A program made the translations under genes and the position numbers. Below the pieces are notes generated by a model. That model was not told the origin of the DNA. It did no database searches and saw only the letters and a list, made by a program, of their open reading frames with translations. Positions 17,900 to 26,232 of a stretch of DNA of 53,207 nt are shown here, piece by piece. The DNA is from Deltaproteobacteria bacterium GWA2_54_12. Its GTDB lineage: Bacteria > Desulfobacterota > GWC2-55-46. The stretch lies in the NCBI GenBank assembly GCA_001795535.1, contig MGPK01000068.1, forward strand, positions 48,840 to 102,046, given 5' to 3'. Every line of letters starts with the position of its first letter. The stretch's first letter is position 1.

Positions 17900-18525
17900 G
17901 TAAAGACCCTGGAAAGCATTATGAGTCCGGCGCCAAGGAGCTCGAAAAGAAATGCGGTAATAAGAGCCATGCCGGTACTGACGCCTGGCCAGGAGAAAAA
18001 CAGGTACTCGATGCCCAGAATGTACCCGACAAGGGCGAGCGCGCCTGTGGCGGTGATGAACGCCCCGGAAAAATACAGATGGCCCTTTTGCCATCCGTAC
18101 CTGAACAGGGAACCAATGCCTGCGGCCGCGAGCACGAGGAAATCGGCCATAGTAACCAGTGAAGGCCTGCCTGGCACGGTTGTCTTGACTGCCGCCGCCT
18201 CTTCCTCGACAAACAAATCCTCGATGCCTGTTTTAAGGCCGAAAAGAGACGAAGCCAGCAATGTCGCCATGACGAGCATGACAAGAAGGGTCGTGACCGG
18301 GATGACGGCCTGGGCAATGGAGGCGCGCCCGTGCGCGCTCTCAGCGATGAAAAAGAGCGTTATGCCGCTCAGGAAAAACGACACGGCAGTCGAGAATTTC
18401 ATAGTGACCATCGAAGGCAGCACGCTCTTCAAGGCCTGGATGTCGAACACCCAGGCGAAAATTTCGGCGAGCCCGCTGACCGCGACAGCCACGGCGATTA
18501 TCCTGACTGTTCTTACCATGTCCAT
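17896..18525 (-). CDS. Multi-pass membrane protein coupled to the histidine kinase
   Basis: 209 residues with about six or seven helices and two short loops. WVFDIQALKSVLPSMVTMKFSTAVSFFLSGITLFF recalls the membrane module that elsewhere is fused to the N terminus of PAS/histidine-kinase or diguanylate-cyclase proteins. Here it stands alone, and its stop overlaps the kinase ATG by 4 nt, so the two products are made together. It may act as an accessory sensor or anchor for the kinase; that role is inference. Confidence 0.7.
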   Translation of the reverse strand: MDMVRTVRIIAVAVAVSGLAEIFAWVFDIQALKSVLPSMVTMKFSTAVSFFLSGITLFFIAESAHGRASIAQAVIPVTTLLVMLVMATLLASSLFGLKTGIEDLFVEEEAAAVKTTVPGRPSLVTMADFLVLAAAGIGSLFRYGWQKGHLYFSGAFITATGALALVGYILGIEYLFFSWPGVSTGMALITAFLFELLGAGLIMLSRVFT

Positions 18526-18597
18526 TCCCCACCCGTTAGCGTCAATACATTAATGAGACCTCATTCATGCCAGCTTGTCAAAGAAAGCCATGAAATT

Positions 18598-18627
18598 AAA
18601 AAAACCGCCTGAATGGCGGGTTTTTTT
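18598..18627. terminator. Bidirectional intrinsic terminator
   Basis: ACCGCC-TGAA-TGGCGG-type stem flanked by seven A residues on one side and seven T on the other, so it works on both strands. On the minus strand it closes the large gene cluster 30 bases past the PHP gene stop. Confidence 0.85.
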
Positions 18628-18656
18628 GCAACCTTGAGCGAGCCGTCCGCGTCAGC

Positions 18657-19259
18657 TCACCTTCTGTTCGCGCCGCGGTAACGCCCCGACCTCAAAGCGC
18701 TGACCAGGGCGCCCTCCGCGACATCGTCAATGAACTCGGTATAGCATCTGCCTACATCGGCGCTGCTGTGCGAATCGCTCCCGCCCGTGTTCGGCAGACC
18801 GAGCGACACGGCGGCATTATACGCTTTTTCGTTCTCATCATCGCTGTTATGTCCGTTAAAAGCCTCGAGAGCGCATATGCCCTGCGCCTGGGAAAGGTCT
18901 GACTTGAACTGACCCCATCCCCTGAACGGGTGCGCTACAACCGCGACCACCCCCTTCGGACTTATCAGCTTTATGAGTTCGCCAAGAGGCGCGAACATGC
19001 CAAGGTCTAGAAAGCTGTTGTCGCTGAGCCCGAAAAGAAGCACATGGCCCTCTGCCGCGTCGTATTCAGCGCCCCTGAATATCCTTATCCTGCCGGAGTA
19101 CTTCTCTTTCAACGCCTCGGCCCGCCCGGATGCCGAGTACGAGTTGTGCTCCGTAAACGCTATGCCATCGAGGCCCGAGCGTATCGCGCTTTCTATGACT
19201 TCCTCAGGCTCTGAGGAGCTCTCGTATGTGAATGCGTGGTTATGCAGGTCTATTTTCAA
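18657..19259 (-). CDS. PHP-domain phosphoesterase
   Basis: 200 residues. The PHP metal motifs are in order: IDLHNHAF (His6, His8), FTEHN (Glu37-His38), GAEYDAAEGHVLL, VVAHPFRGW and TGGSDSHSSADVG. Such small PHP proteins hydrolyse phosphomonoesters or nucleotide phosphates at a trinuclear metal site. Substrate is not evident. It is the last gene of the large cluster and overlaps the phosphoribosyltransferase-fusion gene by 4 nt, suggesting both act on the same phosphorylated intermediate. Confidence 0.85.
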   Translation of the reverse strand: MKIDLHNHAFTYESSSEPEEVIESAIRSGLDGIAFTEHNSYSASGRAEALKEKYSGRIRIFRGAEYDAAEGHVLLFGLSDNSFLDLGMFAPLGELIKLISPKGVVAVVAHPFRGWGQFKSDLSQAQGICALEAFNGHNSDDENEKAYNAAVSLGLPNTGGSDSHSSADVGRCYTEFIDDVAEGALVSALRSGRYRGANRR

Positions 19260-20977
19260 TTCGCTATCCAGAGTATCTCTCTTTTGAGCCTCGCGGCGTA
19301 GCGCCAGGCAAGGTTTTTAAACCTCGGGCCTTCCGGGGTCGCGGCAAGCTCGTAAGCCGCGAACGAAGCATAGCCCAGCCTGAAAGCCAGGTACGCGACC
19401 ATGTAGAGCCTGAGCCTCTCGCGGCTGACCGCGTCCCTGGAAGCAGCCGAGTACTTCGAAAGAAAGTAGTGCTGCTCCATCGGGTTCATGTCGAACTCTA
19501 TTATGGCCGAGGCAAGGTCCCACGATATGTCCTGAGACGACGGAAAAAACTGGTCGGAGTGATGGTCAAGCGTGTCCGCTTTTTTATATCCCTTTTTCGT
19601 AAGAAGCCATTCAACCGGCAGCATCCTTCCGTCTACTTCCACAGGCGTCCCACCGGCGTAGACTCCCTTCATCTCCCCGAAGCGCTCTGCCTTTTGAGCC
19701 CAGTCCTGGCCGAGGCCCAGGGTAATATTCCTTAAGGCCATCTGGACGAACTCGTCAAACTCCATGCCCCTGGAGGCAGGGAAGCTCCGCCTTATGAAGG
19801 CAAGATATCCGGCCATCTCATCGAGGAGCACTTGGTTCACTTCAAATCCGCTCAAGGGCCTGGCCGCTACAAAGTCTGTTTTCAGAAAGCCGTTGTACAA
19901 CCCCGAAACCGGAAGCCCGAAGCCAGCGTCGGCAAGGGCGCTGGCGCGCGCAAGTTTTTTTCTGCCGTATCTGCCGTGTCCAGCGAACTTCAGAAGCACC
20001 GAGCCTTCGCTCAGGTATTTGCGCCTTTCATGGCGAGGGTGCGTGGCTGGATAGTCCGATTCACCCTTATAGAACATGGACCTCCACATCCCCGCCGAGA
20101 TGTCAACGAGACCCGGGCCGACCGAAGCCTCTTTGGCGAGCCTGCCGCTTTGGACCCAGAGCTCCTCGAAGGACGAAACGAATTTTTCATGCCTCACCCA
20201 TATCTCGCGCGCTTCAGACGACAGGAAGGCGGACGCGTCCGGGTTCCAGCTCGGAAAAAAGAAAATGTCCTCGTCCTTGAAGCCGAGTGAACGAATTTTT
20301 TTAGCGGCGCTCGCGAACGATGTCCCGCTGAGGCCCGGCCCCTCGTCCACTATGAGGAACGGCTTCCCGAGCCTTTTAAGCGCGCCTTCGAGCTGCTGCG
20401 TAAGCCGGGCCTTGCGCCTGAAAGGGTGCCCCTTCGGACGGAAAGTAAACGAGCGCACCCGGCAGCCCCTGTCCTCGAGAGTGGCCGCAACCACCGCCGA
20501 AAGACTCGTGCCGATGCTCCTTAAGCCTATGCATACGGCCTCCTCCGGCCTTTCAGCAGTATAAAAATCCTTAGCGGCTTTTATATACACCTCCGGGAAA
20601 AGGCCGTAATGGACGAAGCCCTCTGGAATGCGGGTCTTTATCTTCCATGGCAGCGGCATTACGGATATTCCTTCGAGCGCCATCAAAAGGTCCGAAGCCC
20701 GCTCAGCGACATCTTTTGCGCGCCCCTCCCATGAAGATACGAACACATGACCCGCCATGATGGAGGCCCTTCTGGCGGCCATGGTCAGTTCATTCACTCC
20801 GTCGGCGTCCGGAAAAAGGGCGTCGGTTATTCCGGCTTCCAGCCTCCCTGTCTCCATAAGAAGCTCGGTAGCCGCGTCATGCCTTGCGCCGCCTGTCATT
20901 TTTCCGGCAAGAGCCGCGACTTCCCTGACAAGGTCTGAGGTTACGCATTCTTCCTCTGATTTCCTGTAAACTATCAT
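19256..20977 (-). CDS. Phosphoribosyltransferase-like domain fused to a kinase-like C-terminal domain
   Basis: 573 residues. At about 145-235 lies a type I PRTase-like region: CIGLRSIGTSLSAVVAATL, then FLIVDEGPGLSGTSFASAAK (208-224), which carries the acidic pair and GxSGTS loop that bind PRPP. From about 320 the protein resembles aminoglycoside-phosphotransferase/HipA-type kinases: SVLLKFAGHGRYG with Lys330 as candidate ATP-binding Lys, FVAARPLSG as hinge, KKADTLDHHSDQFF and QDISWDLASAIIEF as catalytic/metal loops. The classic HxDxxxxN loop is not clear, so kinase activity is uncertain. The first 110 residues are unassigned. It lies between the GNAT and PHP genes in the cluster. I know no characterised protein with this architecture. 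Confidence 0.6.
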   Translation of the reverse strand: MIVYRKSEEECVTSDLVREVAALAGKMTGGARHDAATELLMETGRLEAGITDALFPDADGVNELTMAARRASIMAGHVFVSSWEGRAKDVAERASDLLMALEGISVMPLPWKIKTRIPEGFVHYGLFPEVYIKAAKDFYTAERPEEAVCIGLRSIGTSLSAVVAATLEDRGCRVRSFTFRPKGHPFRRKARLTQQLEGALKRLGKPFLIVDEGPGLSGTSFASAAKKIRSLGFKDEDIFFFPSWNPDASAFLSSEAREIWVRHEKFVSSFEELWVQSGRLAKEASVGPGLVDISAGMWRSMFYKGESDYPATHPRHERRKYLSEGSVLLKFAGHGRYGRKKLARASALADAGFGLPVSGLYNGFLKTDFVAARPLSGFEVNQVLLDEMAGYLAFIRRSFPASRGMEFDEFVQMALRNITLGLGQDWAQKAERFGEMKGVYAGGTPVEVDGRMLPVEWLLTKKGYKKADTLDHHSDQFFPSSQDISWDLASAIIEFDMNPMEQHYFLSKYSAASRDAVSRERLRLYMVAYLAFRLGYASFAAYELAATPEGPRFKNLAWRYAARLKREILWIAN

Positions 20978-20996
20978 TCAAAACTCCATTGAGCCG

Positions 20997-21986
20997 TCAT
21001 GAGCCGTTCGTTATCAACAAGGTATAATTCCTTGTCTCCTTTGGCGCCCAGTCGTACTTGTATTTTTCTCCGCCTCTCAGAAAATCGATCCCCTGAACGC
21101 CTTGCGTAATGCAATCCTCAGCAACTGACAAAAGCATGAGTATGCCTGGGCTCAACCTTGAAAAATCAGGGTCATACCCCATGAGATACGCATAAAGGCT
21201 TTTCCTGTGGACGAAGCCGTAAAACACGGACAGCTCCCTGCCTTGCAGGACCATTCTGTAAAGCCTGAGCATCCCTTTTTTCAGCAAGCCCAAGGCCGCC
21301 TCTTCATGAAAGGCTCTTATCTCCGGGCCTTGAAGTACGCCGCTTTTTCCAGCGGCCTCCCATTTTTTCGAATGCAACCTGAAGAGCGTGTCCATGAAAG
21401 AGCTGGCTTCGGCAGCGTCACCCGCCGTCTCGAGCCTGATGCCTCTTGCCGCAAGCCTCCTCCATGCCTTTTTAGATCCGCACCTGCCAGTCCTTCCGTG
21501 TGTCTTTCTGAACTCCTCGACAGTAGAAGGCAGGTCCGCGCGAAGACATATCTCTCCAGGAACAAGCGCGGCCCTGAGCCCATCAGGGGGCTTTACCGCA
21601 AGAAGCGCGTGGGAGGGCCTCATGTCCTGAAGCCTGCACAAGCCCCAGCCGCCGCACCCGGCCAGGTGATTGAAAAGCGCCTGAGCGCCGGGAATCTCTA
21701 TTGACGGCTCAAGCAGAACTCCGGGATAGTCGGAGACGCCGGAGCCGATAAACAGGACTTCCCCGTTATTCACGAACAACGGAGCGAGCCCGCACAGCCT
21801 GTCAGCGACCCTCATGGCAAGCGTCATGAGGCGGCCCTGCCCGAAGCGCTTCCACCACGCGACCAGCCAGTCATAAGACTGAAAGGGGGTCGAGTCCGGG
21901 CAGGCCTCTAAAAGCCTGTCCCATTCCTGGCGGATGGCGTGAAGCCCTTCGACCGTGCCTATCTGTTCGGTTTCAATGAGAATCAT
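20997..21986 (-). CDS. GNAT-type acyltransferase (BcsL/CelD, FemAB-like)
   Basis: 329 residues. PFQSYDWLVAWWKRFGQGRL near the N terminus and SPGILMLLSVAEDCITQGVQGIDFLRGGEKYKYDW near the C terminus are hallmarks of the Acetyltransf_6 family of cellulose and exopolysaccharide loci. It probably acylates or aminoacylates an amino sugar or similar nucleophile in the cytoplasm, which suits the neighbouring PIG-L deacetylase (free amine made, then acylated). It begins 4 nt after the GT4 stop, tightly in the operon. Confidence 0.82.
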   Translation of the reverse strand: MILIETEQIGTVEGLHAIRQEWDRLLEACPDSTPFQSYDWLVAWWKRFGQGRLMTLAMRVADRLCGLAPLFVNNGEVLFIGSGVSDYPGVLLEPSIEIPGAQALFNHLAGCGGWGLCRLQDMRPSHALLAVKPPDGLRAALVPGEICLRADLPSTVEEFRKTHGRTGRCGSKKAWRRLAARGIRLETAGDAAEASSFMDTLFRLHSKKWEAAGKSGVLQGPEIRAFHEEAALGLLKKGMLRLYRMVLQGRELSVFYGFVHRKSLYAYLMGYDPDFSRLSPGILMLLSVAEDCITQGVQGIDFLRGGEKYKYDWAPKETRNYTLLITNGS

Positions 21987-21990
21987 TGCT

Positions 21991-23031
21991 TTATGCCCTG
22001 CAGGCCGCTATTTTTCCATATGCCTCGAAATATTTTTCTATCATAAACGCAGACGAAAACCTTTTCGCGGCCGCCAGTCTGCACGCTTCAGGCGACAGGC
22101 TTAAACATTCCCTTATCGCCAGAGACATCTCCGTTTCATCTTTCACGAGAAAGCCTGTCCGGCCGTCCTCAATTATCTCGGCTAACGCTCCGTTCGGAAA
22201 GGCAACTACCGGAGTACCTGAGGCAAGGGCCTCCATTGCCACAAGGGAACTCGTCTCAGGGACCAGGCTCGGAACCACGAGGCACCTCGCGCCAGAAAAA
22301 AGTTTTTTTTTGCGCTCAGGGCCCGCGACACCTATGAAAGCGCATCTGGCGGAAAGCCTCGGCGCTATCATTTTCTTGAAGTACTCCTTGTGCGCGCCGT
22401 ACCTGAATACAGCCCCAGCGAGGACGAACGGGACACGCGCGTTTAAAGCTGCGTCCATCGCGATGTGAAAACCCTTTTCAGGACATATCCGCCCCATTGA
22501 CAACGCGTAACCGCTTTGCACCGGCTTTTTTGCGCGCTGCTGCCAGGCGTCCATATCCACACCGTTGTCTATATGCTCAAAAGGCCCGGCCTCCGGAAGG
22601 GAGCGCGCCTGCGACACGGATACACAGTTGAAGAAGGTACACGGCCTTTGCGTCCTGAGCGCCCCGCTTGGGTACCACGCAAGCGGCAGGTGCAGCGTTA
22701 CCAGGACAGGCACGCCCTCGGGCGGCATGTAATCATGGAAATCGAGACCGTGCATGTGGACGATGTCTATTTTCAGTTCTTTGAGCGCTTCCCGTATGGC
22801 CGCCCTGCACGCCTCGCGCATCAGTACAGCCGCCTCATTATCTATTCTGCCCTTTAAATCCGGGACGGCAAGGAGCCTGCCGCTTATTTTCGAGCTCTTC
22901 TGTCCGACGACAAAAGATTCATGGCCCGCACGGACAAGCGCGTTATCGAGCGCCAGCAGTATCTGCTCCGCTCCTCCGGGCGTGTCGGCGCGCACAGGAG
23001 CAAACGGGTACGCAACGCTCAGGACCCTCAT
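21991..23031 (-). CDS. Glycosyltransferase, GT4-like (GT-B fold)
   Basis: 346 residues. The N-domain has VAYPFAPVRADTPGGAEQILLAL with the Gly-rich loop. The C-domain has GYALSMGRICPEKGFHIAMDAAL and the donor-binding EX7E-type segment VVPSLVPETSSLVAMEALASGTPVVAFPNGALAEII. It transfers a sugar from a nucleotide donor with retention. It overlaps PIG-L by 4 nt. The MshA/PimB-like pairing of a GT4 with a PIG-L enzyme occurs in mycothiol and bacillithiol synthesis, but the cluster is far larger, so a thiol role is only one option. Confidence 0.88.
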   Translation of the reverse strand: MRVLSVAYPFAPVRADTPGGAEQILLALDNALVRAGHESFVVGQKSSKISGRLLAVPDLKGRIDNEAAVLMREACRAAIREALKELKIDIVHMHGLDFHDYMPPEGVPVLVTLHLPLAWYPSGALRTQRPCTFFNCVSVSQARSLPEAGPFEHIDNGVDMDAWQQRAKKPVQSGYALSMGRICPEKGFHIAMDAALNARVPFVLAGAVFRYGAHKEYFKKMIAPRLSARCAFIGVAGPERKKKLFSGARCLVVPSLVPETSSLVAMEALASGTPVVAFPNGALAEIIEDGRTGFLVKDETEMSLAIRECLSLSPEACRLAAAKRFSSAFMIEKYFEAYGKIAACRA

Positions 23032-23885
23032 ATCTTTTCAGGAAGACCTAATCTGGCAAGAGCGCGTCCGGCCTCCTCCCTCCAGAGCAGCCCGTCCTGG
23101 CCCCAGTCAAAGGACTCGTAATACAGCTTTCCATCGTGAGGAGGAAGGGTAAAATCGTACTTCGGCGCGGGCCTGAAGCGCTCATCCTCGACCGTAAAAA
23201 AACGGAGCACCCCTGACTGCGTAATAAACCTGTCCAGCATCTCCCTCTTGAGCCTCCGGTCCTCCTCGGTGAGGATGAATGTTATAGGCTCTACATCTTC
23301 CCTGGGAAGAAAACCCGGGCTCATGCGCCTGCTCCCGCCGTCGCCCGCGTGATAAAGAGAACACTCGATAATGGGCGGCGGCTGAACGCCCTCCTGTCTC
23401 AAAAGGGCCGCGGCCGCGTGCGCGGCAAAGGCGGCGGCGTCATGGTCAGGGTGGCCGCCTTCGTACGCCAGCGTGAGTATTGTTTCAGGCTCGACATCCT
23501 TTATCCTGTCCCTTACCCACTCCGTGGCATCGACAAGCCTCTTTGAGGCCTCCTGGTCGGCGATACCGGCCTGAAGGCAGTCCTGAGGGCGCACTCCGGC
23601 GAGCGAAAGGGCTGAATGAAGCTCCAGCCTTCTGGCGTCGGCATACTCCGAGGCTGTGGCAAACCCGCGCGCCAGCGCGTCCACGAGGTTTCTCGGAGCG
23701 CCGTCCGTGATGTGCGCGAAAACAGCCCTTTCGAGGTACTTGTAGAGCGCGCCCGCGGCCACGCATTCGTCATCCGGGTGCGCGGCCACCACGAGGACTG
23801 TCGCCCCGAATATATCCTTTACCGACTGCCTCGTGTACCCGGTAAAGGTCGTCTTTATGAATTTTATTGCGTCCCTACCTGGCAT
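23028..23885 (-). CDS. PIG-L family N-deacetylase
   Basis: 285 residues. Zn-binding AHPDDE at 35-40 (His36, Asp39) and GGHPDHDAA with His145-Pro-Asp-His148 are intact. Members remove N-acetyl from GlcNAc-containing glycosides (GPI, mycothiol, bacillithiol, teicoplanin precursors). Substrate here is presumably a GlcNAc-type residue added by one of the cluster's glycosyltransferases. It overlaps the beta-xylosidase-like gene by 11 nt and the GT4 by 4 nt. Confidence 0.9.
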   Translation of the reverse strand: MPGRDAIKFIKTTFTGYTRQSVKDIFGATVLVVAAHPDDECVAAGALYKYLERAVFAHITDGAPRNLVDALARGFATASEYADARRLELHSALSLAGVRPQDCLQAGIADQEASKRLVDATEWVRDRIKDVEPETILTLAYEGGHPDHDAAAFAAHAAAALLRQEGVQPPPIIECSLYHAGDGGSRRMSPGFLPREDVEPITFILTEEDRRLKREMLDRFITQSGVLRFFTVEDERFRPAPKYDFTLPPHDGKLYYESFDWGQDGLLWREEAGRALARLGLPEKI

Positions 23886-24762
23886 ATCTTCTTACCATCG
23901 CCGCGCAGAACTCGGCGTATTCTTCCAACGCCTGCGGAGGGCTCGTGTGATGCGGCTTTATACCCTTCGCCTCAGGGGTGAAACAGAATGTAAGAGTTAT
24001 ATCGAAGCTTTCGAGAGCGCGCATCTGCCTGTCGAACCACTGCATGGCGAAGGGCCTCATACTGTCGGCCCAGCTGAGGCCTGTGCGTATCTTTTTCACG
24101 CCAAGGTCCTTGAGCTTTTTAACGGCGTCGTCGAGCCTGTGGTCCTCGAAGTGAAACCACTGGCAGATGCCGAGCTCAGGGGCGTATCTCGAAAATGAAG
24201 CCATCGCGGGCTTCGGCGTGCCGTCCTCGCGCACGAGCCCCATGTAGAAGTGCCTGTAATATGAAGAGCCCTCTGACTCGCGGTGCCTTGTGGTCGCGGG
24301 CCAGGTGCGCGGCAGGTCGTAAAGGCTGTACCAGTGTATGCGCCCGGCGCGCCCTATCAGAAGTTCGGCGGAGCGCTTCAAGCCGAAGACCTGTACCTCC
24401 TCGGCACCGAAGGTCGACACCCCTACTTCAGAGACCCAAACCGGAAGAGTCGTGGCGGCCCTTACCTCCGCTAATTTTTCTGGCCACTGGTGTATGGTCC
24501 AGTGATTCCAGTCGAGCGGAAAGCCGTGAACGGCGACGACATCCATCTCCGCAAGAACGCCCTTGCCGTCCAGGTTACGGAGGAAGTCCGGGTCAATGGG
24601 CGAGATGCCGCCGAGCACCTTCAGCAGCCCCGGATTTTCAGCCGCTACGGCGCCGGATGCGAGCTTCACCATCTCCGAGTAGATCTTCCAGTCAGGGTCC
24701 AGATGAAAATCCCAGTGGGAAAGGTTGTTGGGTTCGTTCCAGAACATCACCGCTTCTATCAC
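23875..24762 (-). CDS. Beta-xylosidase-like glycoside hydrolase, apparently circularly permuted
   Basis: 295 residues from GTG 24762, which overlaps the methyltransferase stop as GTGA; AAGGAGG lies 11-12 nt upstream. A longer in-frame start (24882) would run through the methyltransferase. The protein opens MIEAVMFWNEPNN, so the acid/base Glu10 of the NEP motif comes at once; Glu112 in VWVSEVGVSTFG fits the nucleophile. After strand 8 (IHWYSLYDLP) the chain continues with segments that look like strands 1-3 of a clan-A TIM barrel: GICQWFHFED (198-207), KKIRTGLSW (223-231), DITLTFCFTPE (254-264). It ends YAEFCAAMVRRYAR, the text that normally precedes the NEP strand. Whether it hydrolyses or only binds glycans is unknown. 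Confidence 0.75.
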   Translation of the reverse strand: MIEAVMFWNEPNNLSHWDFHLDPDWKIYSEMVKLASGAVAAENPGLLKVLGGISPIDPDFLRNLDGKGVLAEMDVVAVHGFPLDWNHWTIHQWPEKLAEVRAATTLPVWVSEVGVSTFGAEEVQVFGLKRSAELLIGRAGRIHWYSLYDLPRTWPATTRHRESEGSSYYRHFYMGLVREDGTPKPAMASFSRYAPELGICQWFHFEDHRLDDAVKKLKDLGVKKIRTGLSWADSMRPFAMQWFDRQMRALESFDITLTFCFTPEAKGIKPHHTSPPQALEEYAEFCAAMVRRYAR

Positions 24763-25496
24763 TGTCCGCACCACCTCCTTTCGCCCTTGCGGCATATGAA
24801 AACTTCTTTTTCCGGGTTGCTCAATATGTCGAAGCCGGAGCTCCTCAGCATGGCCTCGGCGCAGGCTTTGTTTGGAAGCCACCAGTTTGTGTCGTCCCCG
24901 GAGTAGCTCTTTTCTATGAAGTGGAGCCTGGGAAAAGCAGGCCTGTCGAATACGGATGTTTCACTGAAAGGGTAATCGTCAGCCACTGCCTCTGCCCCGT
25001 TAGCACCCCTCAGCATCGACTGGAAAACAAGCAGCCCTGCGGCCGCGTGCTCGTAGATGAGGTCAAGAGCCAGGAGCGGGTATCTCAGGTGATAGAGGAC
25101 GCCCATGAAAAGGATCAGGTCAAATTTCCGGTCTAATTCAGCGATATCGTAAACTGACATCCGCATGAACTCGACATCAAAGCCCAGTACGCGCGCGGCG
25201 AACCTTGCCTGGTTAAGATAAAGTTCTTCAGTGTCTATGCCGAGAACGCTGGCGGCTCCCCTTTTTTTCATTTCTATGCAATAAAACCCGGCGTTGCAGC
25301 CTATATCAAGGACGCTCATCCCGCCCAGGTCCGCTGGAACGGCATCAGCGAACTTCATCCATTTAATACTTGGATAATCCCCGAGGAAATGCTCCGGAGC
25401 CGTCTCAATTCCTCGCAGGTTGATGTTCTGGAACCAGGGCCCAAGCTCTACGGCCTTTTCACGGATCATCTTTGTCGTAAGCCCTTCAGCGTCCAT
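24759..25496 (-). CDS. SAM-dependent methyltransferase (CmoB-like fold, Rta_06860-type)
   Basis: 245 residues. GPWFQNINLRGIETAPEHFL leads into motif I MSVLDIGCNAGFYCIEMKKRG, then VLGIDTEELYLNQARFA and FDLILFMGVLYHLRYPLLAL. The fold resembles tRNA uridine-5-oxyacetate synthase CmoB. I recall a family named after Ramlibacter Rta_06860 that occurs in glycosyltransferase/PIG-L/radical-SAM neighbourhoods like this one; memory-based. Acceptor unknown, probably a sugar or its carrier. Its start overlaps the nucleotidyltransferase by 11 nt, and its stop overlaps the hydrolase-like GTG by 4. Confidence 0.85.
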   Translation of the reverse strand: MDAEGLTTKMIREKAVELGPWFQNINLRGIETAPEHFLGDYPSIKWMKFADAVPADLGGMSVLDIGCNAGFYCIEMKKRGAASVLGIDTEELYLNQARFAARVLGFDVEFMRMSVYDIAELDRKFDLILFMGVLYHLRYPLLALDLIYEHAAAGLLVFQSMLRGANGAEAVADDYPFSETSVFDRPAFPRLHFIEKSYSGDDTNWWLPNKACAEAMLRSSGFDILSNPEKEVFICRKGERRWCGQ

Positions 25497-26232
25497 TTCC
25501 GCTACCCTTTTCTGAAGCGCTCAGAAGCTTCAGAGCTTCCCTGTATCCGTTTATCGTGCCGACATCGACATAAGACCTGCCTGCGCGTACGCCTGTTGCC
25601 CGGCCGCCTTTTTCTATCCACGCGTTCACCAGTGTGCCGAAATATTCATCAGTCTTTCCCCGCTTCTGCCAGAGGTCAAACAGCTGCGTGAAGACCGCCC
25701 CCTTCACCTTGAACGAGCCCCATACCCAGCCCGTGGAAGCATCTGGTCTTTTGACCTGCACCTCTTTGACCCGGCCCGTGCCGTCAAGGACAACGGCGTC
25801 AAAGAGCTCGGGCTTTTCGACCGGGAAAAGTAGGAAAGACAGGCCTTCGTCCCCGAGCGCGTTGAATCCGTCCTCAGGGAACCATACGGTATCAGGCAAC
25901 CCGACAAGAAGGTACTCGTCTGGCTTGATGAACGGCGTCGCCCTGAAGATGGAATCGCAAAGCCCTAGCGGCTCCGGCTGGACCGCGTAGCATATCTGCG
26001 CCGCTCCGGCAGCGCCGCCGAAATACTCCATGATGTCGGATTTCCCCGGTGATATTATGAAACATATTTTCGTCGCTCCGCCCTTTATCATGCGCTCAAC
26101 GAGGTACTCACTGACTGCCCTTGGCCTCTCGATGGTGCCCTCGAACCTGCTGCCCACCGGCAGGAGCTCCTTTGAGAACGCGAGCGGCTGTATCCTCGAA
26201 CCAGCTCCAGCCGCCGGGATTATCCCCCACAT
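25486..26232 (-). CDS. Sugar-phosphate nucleotidyltransferase
   Basis: 248 residues from ATG 26232, preceded by AGGGGGAG at 4 nt; the GTG 21 nt upstream adds nothing conserved. MWGIIPAAGAGSRIQPLAFSKELLPVG is the nucleotide-binding signature of glucose-1-phosphate thymidylyl/uridylyltransferases. YLLVGLPDTVWFPEDG holds the catalytic Asp, and WVWGSFKVKG and RSYVDVGTINGYREAL follow. It should make the NDP-sugar donor for the cluster. Its 5' end overlaps the upstream CgeB-like gene by 13 nt. Confidence 0.87.
   Translation of the reverse strand: MWGIIPAAGAGSRIQPLAFSKELLPVGSRFEGTIERPRAVSEYLVERMIKGGATKICFIISPGKSDIMEYFGGAAGAAQICYAVQPEPLGLCDSIFRATPFIKPDEYLLVGLPDTVWFPEDGFNALGDEGLSFLLFPVEKPELFDAVVLDGTGRVKEVQVKRPDASTGWVWGSFKVKGAVFTQLFDLWQKRGKTDEYFGTLVNAWIEKGGRATGVRAGRSYVDVGTINGYREALKLLSASEKGSGNGR

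Noticed and set aside
24195-25136. 313-codon plus-strand ORF opposite the methyltransferase and hydrolase-like genes
   Set aside because: Arg/Pro/Ser-rich composition typical of a shadow frame; the minus-strand genes have coupled starts and clear motifs.
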